NCBI GenBank assembly: GCA_963727545.1
Contig: CAVSGS010000008.1
Span: 1-64,000, forward strand
From: Flexifilum sp963727545
GTDB taxonomy: Bacteria; Chloroflexota; Anaerolineae; Aggregatilineales; Phototrophicaceae
Direction: 5' to 3'
DNA: 64,000 bases
The position numbers and the translations under genes are program-made. Of the stretch, positions 51,553 to 59,372 are shown one piece after another. Below the pieces are notes generated by a model. The model searched no databases. It was not told the DNA's origin and saw only the letters and a list, made by a program, of their open reading frames with translations. Within the stretch, counting starts at the first letter, position 1. The number at the start of each line of letters is the position of its first letter.

Positions 51553-51830
51553 CAATTCATTCCGTTTCGTCGGTCGTTAGTCGAGTGCGTACAATTACAT
51601 GCTGCCTAACTTTAGCCGTGTGAAATAAGAACCACGTGAGTTTTGGCGAAGTCTCACCAGAACTCAACCGGCTAGCAGCCGAGCAAAGATCGTCAGTTTA
51701 ATTGAAATCAGTCTGCTCAGTTTATAGATGCGCTAGCCCCCTGCTTTTCTTACGGCGATCATTCGACCCTATGGCACCGTCTACGATGCGTTACAATAAG
51801 CGCGATTTTCAACTCCGTCAGGAGGAGCAC

Positions 51831-52487
51831 ATGAGCTTGATCGACTATGGTCGGATTCTGCTGCGCCGGGGCTGGATTATCGTCCTGCTCGCGGTGATCG
51901 CTGCGGGGAGCGCCTATTTCCTCAGCAGCCGACAGACGCCACAGTATCGCGCGACGCAAATCGTCTTAATTCAGCCGGCGCGCACCGACAACGGGCTGAC
52001 GCTGGCGGTCATCCAATTGATGAACTCCTATCAGGTTTACCTGAGCAGTACCGAGCAGGCGCAGAAGGTGATCGACACGCTGAATCTCGACATGCTGGCG
52101 GGCGACCTGCTGCAACACGTCCAGTTCGCGACCAACCGCGATAACCTCACCATCCAGATCGACGTGACGCTGCCCGACCTGAGCGTCGCCGCCGACGTCG
52201 CGCGGCAGTGGGGCAATCTGCTGGTCGATTATCGCGTCGAGCAGAACCAGACGGCGCAGCAGCAAGACCGCGTATACGCGCTGCTGCCGGATGCACCCAG
52301 CGGCGGACTCTACGCGCCGCGCCCGACGATCTACGCGGCAGTTGGCGCGATCCTTGGCGTGGTGCTGGGCGGCGTGATCGTCTTCGTCCTCGAATTTCTG
52401 GAAAGCAGCATCGTTCGCCGCCGCGACGACGTGGAGCGGGTGCTCGACCTGCCCGTGCTGGCGATGATCCCCGACATGGAGCGCTGA
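51831..52487 (+). CDS. Wzz/CapA-like polysaccharide chain-length protein
   Basis: A 218-residue membrane protein. An N-terminal helix (WIIVLLAVIAAGSAYFLSS, ~15-33) and a C-terminal helix (IYAAVGAILGVVLGGVIVFVLEFL, ~168-191) flank an extracytoplasmic helical region, the Wzz layout. It ends with a short cytoplasmic tail (RRRDDVERVLDLPVLAMIPDMER) of the sort that activates a BY-kinase. The ATG at 51831 follows AGGAGG; an upstream frame has no family match. The kinase-like gene follows four bases later, as in Gram-positive CpsC/CpsD pairs. Confidence 0.85.
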   Translation: MSLIDYGRILLRRGWIIVLLAVIAAGSAYFLSSRQTPQYRATQIVLIQPARTDNGLTLAVIQLMNSYQVYLSSTEQAQKVIDTLNLDMLAGDLLQHVQFATNRDNLTIQIDVTLPDLSVAADVARQWGNLLVDYRVEQNQTAQQQDRVYALLPDAPSGGLYAPRPTIYAAVGAILGVVLGGVIVFVLEFLESSIVRRRDDVERVLDLPVLAMIPDMER

Positions 52488-52491
52488 CCCA

Positions 52492-53145
52492 ATGCCTAAC
52501 GCTAACCTGATCACCCTGACCGATCCGCGCTCGGCGGCGGCGGAAGCCTTCCGCTCGCTGCGGACGAACCTGATGTTCACCAGCGTCGAGCGCCCGATTG
52601 ATACGCTGCTGGTCACGTCCGCCGCCCAGAGCGACGACAAGAGCCTCGTGCTGGCGAATCTCGCCGTGACCTTCGCGCAGTCCGGCAACCGGACGATCCT
52701 CGTCGATAGCGACCTGCGCCGTCCCGCTCAACACGAAATTTGGGGTATCCCCAACGAGCGCGGGCTGACGACGATGATCCTCGAAGACGGGGCGATGGCG
52801 ACGCCGCCGCTGGTGCAGACCGACGTGCCGAACCTGCAAATTCTGCCGAGCGGCACGCTGCCGCCGGTCCCGGCGGACGTGCTCAGCAGCCAGCGCATGG
52901 GCGAAGTGATCGGCGTGCTCAAGGCGCGGGCGCATTACATCCTGTTCGATGCGCCGCCGGTGCTGGCAGCGACCGACGCGGCGGTGCTCGGCGCGAAGCT
53001 GGACGGCGTCGTGCTGGCGGTGCGAGTCGGCGTCACCCGGCGCGATCAAGCGGCGCGGGCGCGACAGGCGCTCGAACGGGTGCACGTCCGCGTGCTCGGC
53101 GCGGTGATGACCAACGCGCCCAAAGAGTCGGGCGGGAGTTATTGA
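52492..53145 (+). CDS. CpsD/BY-kinase-like ATPase with degenerate P-loop
   Basis: A 217-residue cytoplasmic protein partnered with the Wzz-like gene. EAFRSLRTNLMFT is the usual opening. The P-loop reads TSAAQSDDKSLVLANLA instead of the normal PGEGKS/T: the Lys-Ser is kept but the glycines are gone. Walker A' (ILVDSDLRRP) and Walker B (YILFDAPPVLAATDA) are present, then VVLAVRVGVTRRDQAARARQALE. There is no Tyr cluster at the C-terminus, just one final Tyr. The activity may be weak or regulatory. It probably controls polymer length of a surface polysaccharide. Confidence 0.82.
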   Translation: MPNANLITLTDPRSAAAEAFRSLRTNLMFTSVERPIDTLLVTSAAQSDDKSLVLANLAVTFAQSGNRTILVDSDLRRPAQHEIWGIPNERGLTTMILEDGAMATPPLVQTDVPNLQILPSGTLPPVPADVLSSQRMGEVIGVLKARAHYILFDAPPVLAATDAAVLGAKLDGVVLAVRVGVTRRDQAARARQALERVHVRVLGAVMTNAPKESGGSY

Positions 53146-53292
53146 AAATAACCTCACGCCCGTCGGAACCCCCTTCGTTGGGCTCCATCTAAGCGAAGTC
53201 AGGCCTTGCGATTTCAGAGGGGGAGAAATACCGTCGCCTGTTTCGGTTGAGGCTTGGGCGGGTGGTCTGAAGATTGAATGTTATGGTTGCCC

Positions 53293-53320
53293 GTAGGGGC
53301 GTAATATATTACGCCCCTAC
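53293..53320. repeat. GTAGGGGCGTAATATATTACGCCCCTAC hairpin
   Basis: Perfect palindrome identical to 29777-29804, 20 bases before a small membrane protein gene. 53155-53225 before it carries a degraded CCTCAC/GGGGGAG element. Confidence 0.85.
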
Positions 53321-53338
53321 AATGATGAGAAGCAATTC

Positions 53339-53572
53339 GTGAGCGACGAAGATCAGCAAGCGAAAGACAAGCCGGAGCGCCAGCCGGAGCGCCAACCGCT
53401 CGAAGCCGACCCGGAGGCGGTTGAAATGTGGCGCAGCTTGCCGCAGAATAAGCCGTCGCGCGAGGCGTTCCCGCCCGCGACCGGCGGCTTGAGCCTGAAT
53501 CGGACGCTGCTGGTGGGATTTGCCGTGCTCGCGTTGATCGTGGTCGTTTTGAGTTTGATTTTAGGGCGGTAG
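53339..53572 (+). CDS. Small single-pass membrane protein
   Basis: A 77-residue protein from GTG 53339. The N-terminal ~50 residues are charged (DEDQQAKDKPERQPERQPLEADPEAVEMWRSLPQNKPSREAF). One membrane helix (TLLVGFAVLALIVVVLSLIL) ends the protein. No family recognised. Between polysaccharide genes, but bounded on both sides by repeats. Confidence 0.55.
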   Translation: MSDEDQQAKDKPERQPERQPLEADPEAVEMWRSLPQNKPSREAFPPATGGLSLNRTLLVGFAVLALIVVVLSLILGR

Positions 53573-53580
53573 AGAAGCAA

Positions 53581-53704
53581 ACCTCACCCCCTAGCCCCCT
53601 CTCCCTAGGAGAGGGGGAACAGGACGTGATGAATGAGGATGTAGGGGCGCAGCGCGCTGCGCCCCTACGCGGTGACAATGGGGCAGAACTCAGTTTTGCC
53701 CCTA
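53581..53704. repeat. CCTCACCCCCTAGCCCCCTCTCC element and two hairpins
   Basis: 53581-53618 holds the element with CCTAGGAGAGGGGGAA. 53641-53668 is a hairpin with core GCAGCGCGCTGC. 53679-53704 is a hairpin with core CAGAACTCAGTTTTG. rfbA starts 35 bases later. Confidence 0.82.
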
Positions 53705-53738
53705 CGACGACAACGTGTGCCAAACGGAGACTCGATCC

Positions 53739-54809
53739 ATGAAGGGACTGATCCTCAGCGGCGGCAAGGGAACGCGGTTACGCCCACTGACCTACACGCG
53801 GGCGAAACAGCTGGTCCCGGTCGCCAATAAGCCGGTGCTCGTCCGCGTGATCGAGACGATCCGCGACGCGGGCATCGACGAGATCGGCATTATCGTCGGG
53901 CAGAACGGCGCGGAGATCGAAGACGCGGTCGGGGGCGGCGAGAAGTGGGGCGTCCACCTGACTTACATCGCGCAAGCCGCGCCGCTGGGACTGGCGCACG
54001 CGGTCAAGATCGCGCAGCCGTTTATCGGCGATGACTCGTTCGTCATGTTCTTGGGCGACAACGTCATTCAGGGCGGGATCAACGATCTGGTGCGCGATTT
54101 CAGCAGCAATGACTGGAACAGCCAGATCGTCCTGAAAGCGGTCGAGAATCCGAGCGCCTTCGGCGTCGCCAAGCTGCGCGCCGACGGCGCGGTCGAGCGG
54201 CTGATCGAGAAGCCGAAAGACCCGCCCAGTAATCTGGCGCTGGTCGGCATTTACATGTTCGACGCGCACATCTTCGAAGCCGTCAATGCGATCCAACCAT
54301 CGTGGCGCAACGAGTTCGAAATCACCGACGCGATTCAGTGGCTGATCGATCATGAGTATATGGTCAAGCCGCACGTCCATACCGGCTGGTGGATCGACAC
54401 CGGCAAGATGGACGACATGCTCGAAGCCAACAGCGCCGTGCTGGACGAGATCGAGCCGAGCATCGCGCCGGACGTGGTGATCGAGAACTCGCGCGTTGGT
54501 CGGCGGGTGACGCTCGAACGCGGCGCGCGGGTGATCAACAGCACCATCGACGGACCGGCGATCATCGGCGAGGAGACGGTGATCGAGGACAGCTACGTCG
54601 GTCCGTATACCAGCATTTACCATCACGTGACGCTCCAGCGCTGCGAGATCGAGCGCAGCATCGTTTTGGAGCACAGCACGTTGCGCGATCTCGACCTGCG
54701 GCTGCACGGCTGCTTGATCGGGCGCGAGGTGACCGTTCAGCGCCGCGACGAACGACCGCACGCGCTGACGCTCAACCTCGGCGATCACAGCAACGTCTGG
54801 ATTCCCTAA
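53739..54809 (+). CDS. rfbA: Glucose-1-phosphate thymidylyltransferase, long form with beta-helix
   Basis: Makes dTDP-glucose from glucose-1-phosphate and dTTP. The 356-residue protein starts MKGLILSGGKGTRLRPLTYTRAKQLVPVANKPV, with the GGxGTRLxPLT nucleotide loop, FLGDNVI (metal Asp) and FEITDAIQWLIDH. The C-terminal ~110 residues are a left-handed beta-helix (IENSRVGRRVTLERGARVINSTIDGPAIIGEETVIEDSYVGPYTSI), as in the long archaeal/actinobacterial type. ATG 53739 is chosen at the family start; 24 bases upstream is another in-frame ATG. It feeds RfbB two genes on. Confidence 0.93.
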   Translation: MKGLILSGGKGTRLRPLTYTRAKQLVPVANKPVLVRVIETIRDAGIDEIGIIVGQNGAEIEDAVGGGEKWGVHLTYIAQAAPLGLAHAVKIAQPFIGDDSFVMFLGDNVIQGGINDLVRDFSSNDWNSQIVLKAVENPSAFGVAKLRADGAVERLIEKPKDPPSNLALVGIYMFDAHIFEAVNAIQPSWRNEFEITDAIQWLIDHEYMVKPHVHTGWWIDTGKMDDMLEANSAVLDEIEPSIAPDVVIENSRVGRRVTLERGARVINSTIDGPAIIGEETVIEDSYVGPYTSIYHHVTLQRCEIERSIVLEHSTLRDLDLRLHGCLIGREVTVQRRDERPHALTLNLGDHSNVWIP

Positions 54810-54848
54810 GCTGCACCCATTTTGCCCATTCATAGAGTAGATGAAACC

Positions 54849-55805
54849 ATGACTGAAGCAACTCCTAGCAAGCGCGAGATTCGCGCCGTGGTGATCGACA
54901 TCGACGGCACGCTGCTCAACGGTGAGCACGTCGTCGCGCCGCGCGTTGAGGCGGCGCTCAAAGCCGCCATGAAGCAAGGCATCAAAGTCGTGCTGGCGAC
55001 CGGCAAGACCCGCACCGCCGGACTGCCCTACGTCGAGCAGTTCGGGCTGACGACCCCCGGCATTTACGTGCAGGGCTTGGTCGTCTACAACGCCGACGGC
55101 GCGATCACGCATCAACTGACGCTCGACCCGGCGCTGGCGCGGCAGGTGATCACCTTCGTGCAGGATCGCGGCTTCGGCATCGCCGCCTATGCCGAAGGGC
55201 GGATCATCGCGCCGCAGCGTTACGAAGCGCTGGAAAGCGAACTGACCACCCGCCACGAAGTCGCACCCGACGTGGTCGGTCCGCTGCAAAATCTGTTGGG
55301 CAGCACCAAGTTCAACAAGCTGATCGTCTGGGGCGACGCTCGCGGGATCACCGCGCTGCGCTGGCTGCTCAGCCACCAGATCGGCAGCGCCGGACGGCTG
55401 ATCCAGCCGGGGATCCGCGAGACGCTGGAAATTCTGCCGCCGGGTGGCTCGAAGGGCTGGGCGCTCAAGCAGATTTTGAAGGATTTGAAGATCGACCCCG
55501 CTAACGTCCTCGCCATCGGCGACGGCGAAAACGACATCGAGATGATCCAGATGGCAGGGATCGGCGTGGCGATGGGGCAGGCGATCCAGCAGGTCAAGGA
55601 CGTGGCGGATTACGTGACGGCGAGCAATACCGAAGATGGCGTCGCCGAGGCGCTGGAGAAGTTCGTGCTCGACGAACCGCTGCCGCAGCCGGAGCCGGTC
55701 GCTGAAGCGGTCGCCGAGCCGGAAGCTCAAGCACCGGAAACGCCCGCCGAAGCTGCTGCGGAAAAGTCTGCTGAAGCGCCCGCCAAGCCGGAGGAACAGT
55801 CATGA
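54849..55805 (+). CDS. HAD-superfamily Cof-type phosphatase with Ala/Glu-rich tail
   Basis: A 318-residue protein. Motif I VVIDIDGTLLNG (~14-25), motif II VVLATGKTRTA, motif III Lys in GGSKGWALKQIL and motif IV AIGDGENDIEMI mark a Cof-type HAD IIB phosphatase. The last ~45 residues (EPLPQPEPVAEAVAEPEAQAPETPAEA) are an unusual disordered acidic tail. It sits between rfbA and rfbB and overlaps rfbB by ATGA, so a sugar-phosphate substrate is likely. Confidence 0.88.
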   Translation: MTEATPSKREIRAVVIDIDGTLLNGEHVVAPRVEAALKAAMKQGIKVVLATGKTRTAGLPYVEQFGLTTPGIYVQGLVVYNADGAITHQLTLDPALARQVITFVQDRGFGIAAYAEGRIIAPQRYEALESELTTRHEVAPDVVGPLQNLLGSTKFNKLIVWGDARGITALRWLLSHQIGSAGRLIQPGIRETLEILPPGGSKGWALKQILKDLKIDPANVLAIGDGENDIEMIQMAGIGVAMGQAIQQVKDVADYVTASNTEDGVAEALEKFVLDEPLPQPEPVAEAVAEPEAQAPETPAEAAAEKSAEAPAKPEEQS

Positions 55806-56827
55806 AGAATATTCTCGTCACCGGCGGCGCGGGCTTCATCGGCAGCGCCTTCGTCCGCTACCTGATCCAGACCTATCCCGACTACAAGATCGTCACCTAC
55901 GACAAGCTGACCTACGCGGGCAACATGAACAATCTGCTGCCGGTCAGCGACGAGCCGAACCACCAGTTCGAGCGCGGCGACATCGCCAGCCGGGACGAGG
56001 TGCGCGCGGTGCTGGAAAAGCACCAGATCGACACGATTGTCAACTTCGCCGCCGAAAGCCACGTCGACCGGAGCGTGCTCGACGCCGACGCCTTCATGCA
56101 CACCAACTCGATTGGCGTCTACATCCTGCTGGACGAGGGACGCAAGCACGGGATCGAGCGCTTCTTGCAGGTTTCGACCGACGAGGTTTACGGCTCGGTG
56201 CCGGAAGGCGAGTCGGTCGAGACCGATCCGCTCGCGCCGCGCAATCCCTACTCGGCTGCCAAAGCCGGGGGCGAGTTGATGGCGCGCGCCTACTACGAAA
56301 CCCACGACATGAACCTCGTCATCACGCGCGGGAGCAACACCTTCGGTCCCTACCAGTACCCCGAAAAGCTGATCCCGTTCTTCGTCACCGAGGCGCTGGA
56401 AGATCACCCGCTGCCGCTCTACGGCGACGGCAAGCAGATGCGCGACTGGCTCTACGTCGAGGATCACGTCGGCGGGATCGATCTGGTGCTGCACAAGGGC
56501 AACGCCGGTGAAGCCTACAACATCGCCGGGGAAGACCTGCGCTACAACATCGACGTGACGCATCGCTTGCTGGCGGCGCTGGGCAAGCCGGAGTCGCTGA
56601 TCAAGCACGTGCCCGACCGTGAAGGTCACGACCTGCGCTACGCCATGAACTGCGACAAAGCCCGCGCGCTCGGCTGGCAGCGCCGCTTCAGCTTCGATTC
56701 GGCGGTCGCGGCGACGGTGCAGTGGTACGTCGATAATGCGTGGTGGTGGCAGCCGATCAAGACGGGCGACTATCTCGCCTACTACCAGCAGCAGTACGCC
56801 GCGAGATTAGCGGCAGCGGAAGAATAA
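55802..56827 (+). CDS. rfbB: dTDP-glucose 4,6-dehydratase
   Basis: Converts dTDP-glucose to dTDP-4-keto-6-deoxyglucose, the branch point to dTDP-rhamnose and other deoxysugars. The 341-residue protein has the NAD loop VTGGAGFIGSAF (~6-17), FAAESHVDRSVLDADAFMHTN, QVSTDEVYGSVPEGE (Thr-Asp-Glu triad) and NPYSAAKAGGELM (YxxxK). The ATG overlaps the HAD stop. The epimerase RfbC and reductase RfbD are not in the window. Confidence 0.95.
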   Translation: MKNILVTGGAGFIGSAFVRYLIQTYPDYKIVTYDKLTYAGNMNNLLPVSDEPNHQFERGDIASRDEVRAVLEKHQIDTIVNFAAESHVDRSVLDADAFMHTNSIGVYILLDEGRKHGIERFLQVSTDEVYGSVPEGESVETDPLAPRNPYSAAKAGGELMARAYYETHDMNLVITRGSNTFGPYQYPEKLIPFFVTEALEDHPLPLYGDGKQMRDWLYVEDHVGGIDLVLHKGNAGEAYNIAGEDLRYNIDVTHRLLAALGKPESLIKHVPDREGHDLRYAMNCDKARALGWQRRFSFDSAVAATVQWYVDNAWWWQPIKTGDYLAYYQQQYAARLAAAEE

Positions 56828-56830
56828 AAG

Positions 56831-56966
56831 CGACCCCATCCCCGCGACCTTCGGTCGCTTCCCTTCCCCGATTTCAGGGAAGGGCGCAAACAAAAGCGCT
56901 GCGCGCAGGGCAGCGATTCGCCCCTCTCCCCGCTTGCGTGGGAGAGGGGACGGGGGTGAGGGGTTG
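56831..56966. repeat. Repeats between rfbB and the cupin gene
   Basis: 56831-56885 is a CGACCCCATCCCCGCGACC / CCCCGATTTCAGGGAAGGG element, and 56921-56966 is CCCCTCTCCCCGCTTGCGTGGGAGAGGGGACGGGGGTGAGGGG. 56967-57135 is less repetitive and leads to the AGGAGGAAA ribosome site of the next gene. No gene in the 308-base spacer. Confidence 0.75.
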
Positions 56967-57135
56967 TAAGGGCGCTACATGTACTCCGCATGTGATGTCG
57001 CCTCTTTATCCCCCGTTCAATTTGGGTTTAACCCGCGTTTCACATGTAGATAAACACCCTGCAAGCGTGATCTTCGCCAGTCGCCCTGATTTCCCACTCA
57101 AGGTACAGTGTTGATAAAGTCACGAGGAGGAAATT

Positions 57136-57447
57136 ATGGCGATTCACGAGCGCCAATATTATCGCAGCCTGAGCGAAGATCAGATTTTCGTGCAGCTCAC
57201 CAGCGAAGGACACGCACCCACCCGCGTCGCCGATGCACCGGGCACGGTTTATAGCAACCACCGCCACAGCTGCGACCTGATTCTGGCATTTTTGCAGGGC
57301 AGCGCCGACATCCAGATCGGCGACAAGCAGTATCCCTGCATCGCCGGTGATCGGTTGAACGTTCCCGGCGCGCGCCCGCACTCCGGCGTCGTCGGCGAGC
57401 ATGGCGTCGTCTACTTGATGACGCAGATGGAAAACTGCGCCGACTGA
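57136..57447 (+). CDS. Small cupin-domain protein
   Basis: A 103-residue single-domain cupin. NHRHSCDLILAFLQGSADIQIGD is cupin motif 1 with two His and an Asp in the Glu position, and GDRLNVPGARPHSGVVGEHGV is motif 2 with the third His. The ATG follows AGGAGGAAATT, a strong ribosome site. Probably a metal-binding sensor or small enzyme; substrate unknown. Confidence 0.75.
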   Translation: MAIHERQYYRSLSEDQIFVQLTSEGHAPTRVADAPGTVYSNHRHSCDLILAFLQGSADIQIGDKQYPCIAGDRLNVPGARPHSGVVGEHGVVYLMTQMENCAD

Positions 57448-57623
57448 GCCGCAGCGCTCATCCGGCTAAATTCGCTAGCTTTTACCAGCGCCTAGTGCGA
57501 TCGCATTAGGCGCGCTGTGGCTTTCCGGCAGTTTCGCCCTCGGATTGATCGCTGGTGCTCGTTTTCGAGCGGACTTTTCGGTATGCTGCTGCCGCGTTAG
57601 ACAGCTAGAGGAGCGCAAGCCTG

Positions 57624-58208
57624 ATGAAGAACGTCCCCTTTACGTTTGATCTCCCCGCGCCGGATTTCGTGCCGTCGGCGTATGACCACCGCACCGAGCG
57701 CACCCTGAGCGACATGAACGGGTACTATCTCGACCAAGCCGCTTACGCGGCGGCGCTGGCGGAGGGTGACCGCCGCTTGTACGAGGTCTACGAAATCCTG
57801 CGTCCGCCGGTCGCCGGGGAACTGCTGCACGGCGTTTCAGTCGTGCATCCGGGCAAGATCGGCGCTGAGTATCACATGACCAAGGGGCATTTCCACGCCG
57901 TGCTGGAGACCGGCGAGGTCTACTACTGCCTCAAAGGTCGCGGCTGCATGGTCATGGAAACGCCGGAAGGCGAGTGGGCGGTCGAGGAACTGCGCCCCGG
58001 CAAAGTCCTCTACGTGCTGCCGCGCTGGGCGCATCGCTCGGTCAACGTCAGCCCGGACGAAGACCTGATTTTCTTCTTCATCTATCCGGGCAACTCCGGG
58101 CACGACTACGGCACCATCGAGCGGCAGGGCTTCCGCAAATTGGTCGTCGAGCGGGACGGCGCTCCGGCGATCATCGACAATCCGCGCTGGCAGCCGCCGC
58201 AGCCCTGA
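57624..58208 (+). CDS. pgi: Cupin-type (archaeal) glucose-6-phosphate isomerase
   Basis: Interconverts glucose-6-phosphate and fructose-6-phosphate using a cupin metal centre, unrelated to the usual bacterial PGI. The 194-residue protein has the defining motifs EYHMTKGHFH (82-91; metal-binding His and Glu), TGEVYYCLKGRG (96-107) and LPRWAHRSVNVSPDEDLIF with the last metal His. Length matches the archaeal family. A GAGGAGCG ribosome site precedes the ATG. Its 3' end converges with the aldolase gene 11 bases away. Confidence 0.92.
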   Translation: MKNVPFTFDLPAPDFVPSAYDHRTERTLSDMNGYYLDQAAYAAALAEGDRRLYEVYEILRPPVAGELLHGVSVVHPGKIGAEYHMTKGHFHAVLETGEVYYCLKGRGCMVMETPEGEWAVEELRPGKVLYVLPRWAHRSVNVSPDEDLIFFFIYPGNSGHDYGTIERQGFRKLVVERDGAPAIIDNPRWQPPQP

Positions 58209-58219
58209 CGATACGGGCG

Positions 58220-58894
58220 TTATTTCGCCCGCAGCCGCGCGATCAACGCCAGCGTCGAGCGGGTCAGGTCGGTGATCGCGGTGGTGTCGCCCGCCTTGAT
58301 CCAGTCCTTACGGAGCAAGCCGCTGCCCATCCCGACGCAGGCGACCCCGGCGTCAAACCACGCCTTGAGATTGGCTTCCTCGGCGGTGACGCCGCCGGTC
58401 GGCATGATGCGGCTCCACGGACGCGGGGCGAGCACGTCCTTGACGAAGCCCGCGCCGCCCGCCGCGCTGCCGGGGAACAGCTTGACGATCTCGACGCCCG
58501 CTTCTTCGGCAGTGGCGATCTCGGTGAGCGTCCCGCAGCCGGGCAGGTAGGCGATCTTGCGCCGGTTGCACAGCCGCGCGATCTCCGGGTTAAAGGTCGG
58601 TCCGACGATGAAATTCGCGCCATAGGCGAGGAACAGCGCGGCGGTCGGCGCGTCGTCGACCGAGCCGACGCCGAGGATCATCTGGGGATAGGTGGCAGCG
58701 CAGTATTTTACTAATCCCCGGAAGACTTCCAGCGCCGATTCGCCGCGATTGGTGAATTCGAGCAGGTGACTGCCACCGTCCGCCAGCGCGCCCGCCAACT
58801 GCTGCGCGACCTCCAAATCGGCATGATAGAACAGTGGCACCATCCCGTCTGCCAAAATTGTGTTGTAAACGGTTAATCGATCAAATTGAGCCAT
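58220..58894 (-). CDS. eda: KDPG/KHG aldolase
   Basis: Class I aldolase splitting 2-keto-3-deoxy-6-phosphogluconate (or 4-hydroxy-2-oxoglutarate) to pyruvate and glyceraldehyde-3-phosphate (or glyoxylate). The 224-residue protein has LLEFTNRG with Glu46, GVGSVDDAPTAALFLAYGANFIVGP, and the Schiff-base Lys138 in VEIVKLFPGSAAGG, then MPTGGVTAEEANLKAWFDAGVACVGMGS. Family members in this branch also handle 2-keto-3-deoxy-galactonate phosphate, so the exact substrate is open. Confidence 0.9.
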   Translation of the reverse strand: MAQFDRLTVYNTILADGMVPLFYHADLEVAQQLAGALADGGSHLLEFTNRGESALEVFRGLVKYCAATYPQMILGVGSVDDAPTAALFLAYGANFIVGPTFNPEIARLCNRRKIAYLPGCGTLTEIATAEEAGVEIVKLFPGSAAGGAGFVKDVLAPRPWSRIMPTGGVTAEEANLKAWFDAGVACVGMGSGLLRKDWIKAGDTTAITDLTRSTLALIARLRAK

Positions 58895-59372
58895 TATTTC
58901 CCCCGCTGCGATCCGTTTTGCCCCAGTCTAGCCTGTCAAGCAATGGGCAACAAGAAAATAAACGACCTCACCCCGACCTAACGGTCGTGCCCTCTCCACA
59001 AAGTGGAGAGGGCGGCTGAGCGTAGCGAAGCGGGTGAGGTGTTTTCAAACTACAAGAGACCTGCTTGATGATAGGGCAAACGCATCAAATTTCTAAATAC
59101 GATAATTAACCGCCAAGGACGCCGTGCAACCTTCGGTTGCCTACGCCAAGGAGAAACATTGAAAAGCCCTACTTCACTCGATCAAAGGACATACTTAAAG
59201 GCTGTTAGCAGCATAAAAGCCTCTAAAAAATCGTCTTTCTTGGCGATCTTGGCGACTTGGCGGTTCAAATTGATTTTGATGCGTTTGCCCTGCTTGATGA
59301 ACTGCGAGACCGGATTGGTTCTAGCTGCCCGTGTTACACTGAGCGAAAAAATGGACTTGGAGATTTTTCCTG
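58895..59372. repeat. Intergenic repeats, including a fold-back element; no gene seen
   Basis: 58968-59040 is a CCTCACCCCGACCTAACGG / CCCTCTCCACAAAGTGGAGAGGG / CGGGTGAGGT element. 59107-59160 has the left arm AACCGCCAAGGACGCC, the GCAACCTTCGGTTGC palindrome and CGCCAAGG. 59238-59265 has the right arm TTCTTGGCGATCTTGGCG then ACTTGGCGGTT. An open frame at 59159-59383 falls within this repeat and is not believed. Confidence 0.75.

Noticed and set aside
53778..55730. 650-codon minus-strand frame opposite rfbA and the HAD gene
   Set aside because: It spans two well-supported genes on the other strand and has the Asp/Arg/His/Leu-heavy composition of shadow frames in this GC-rich DNA.
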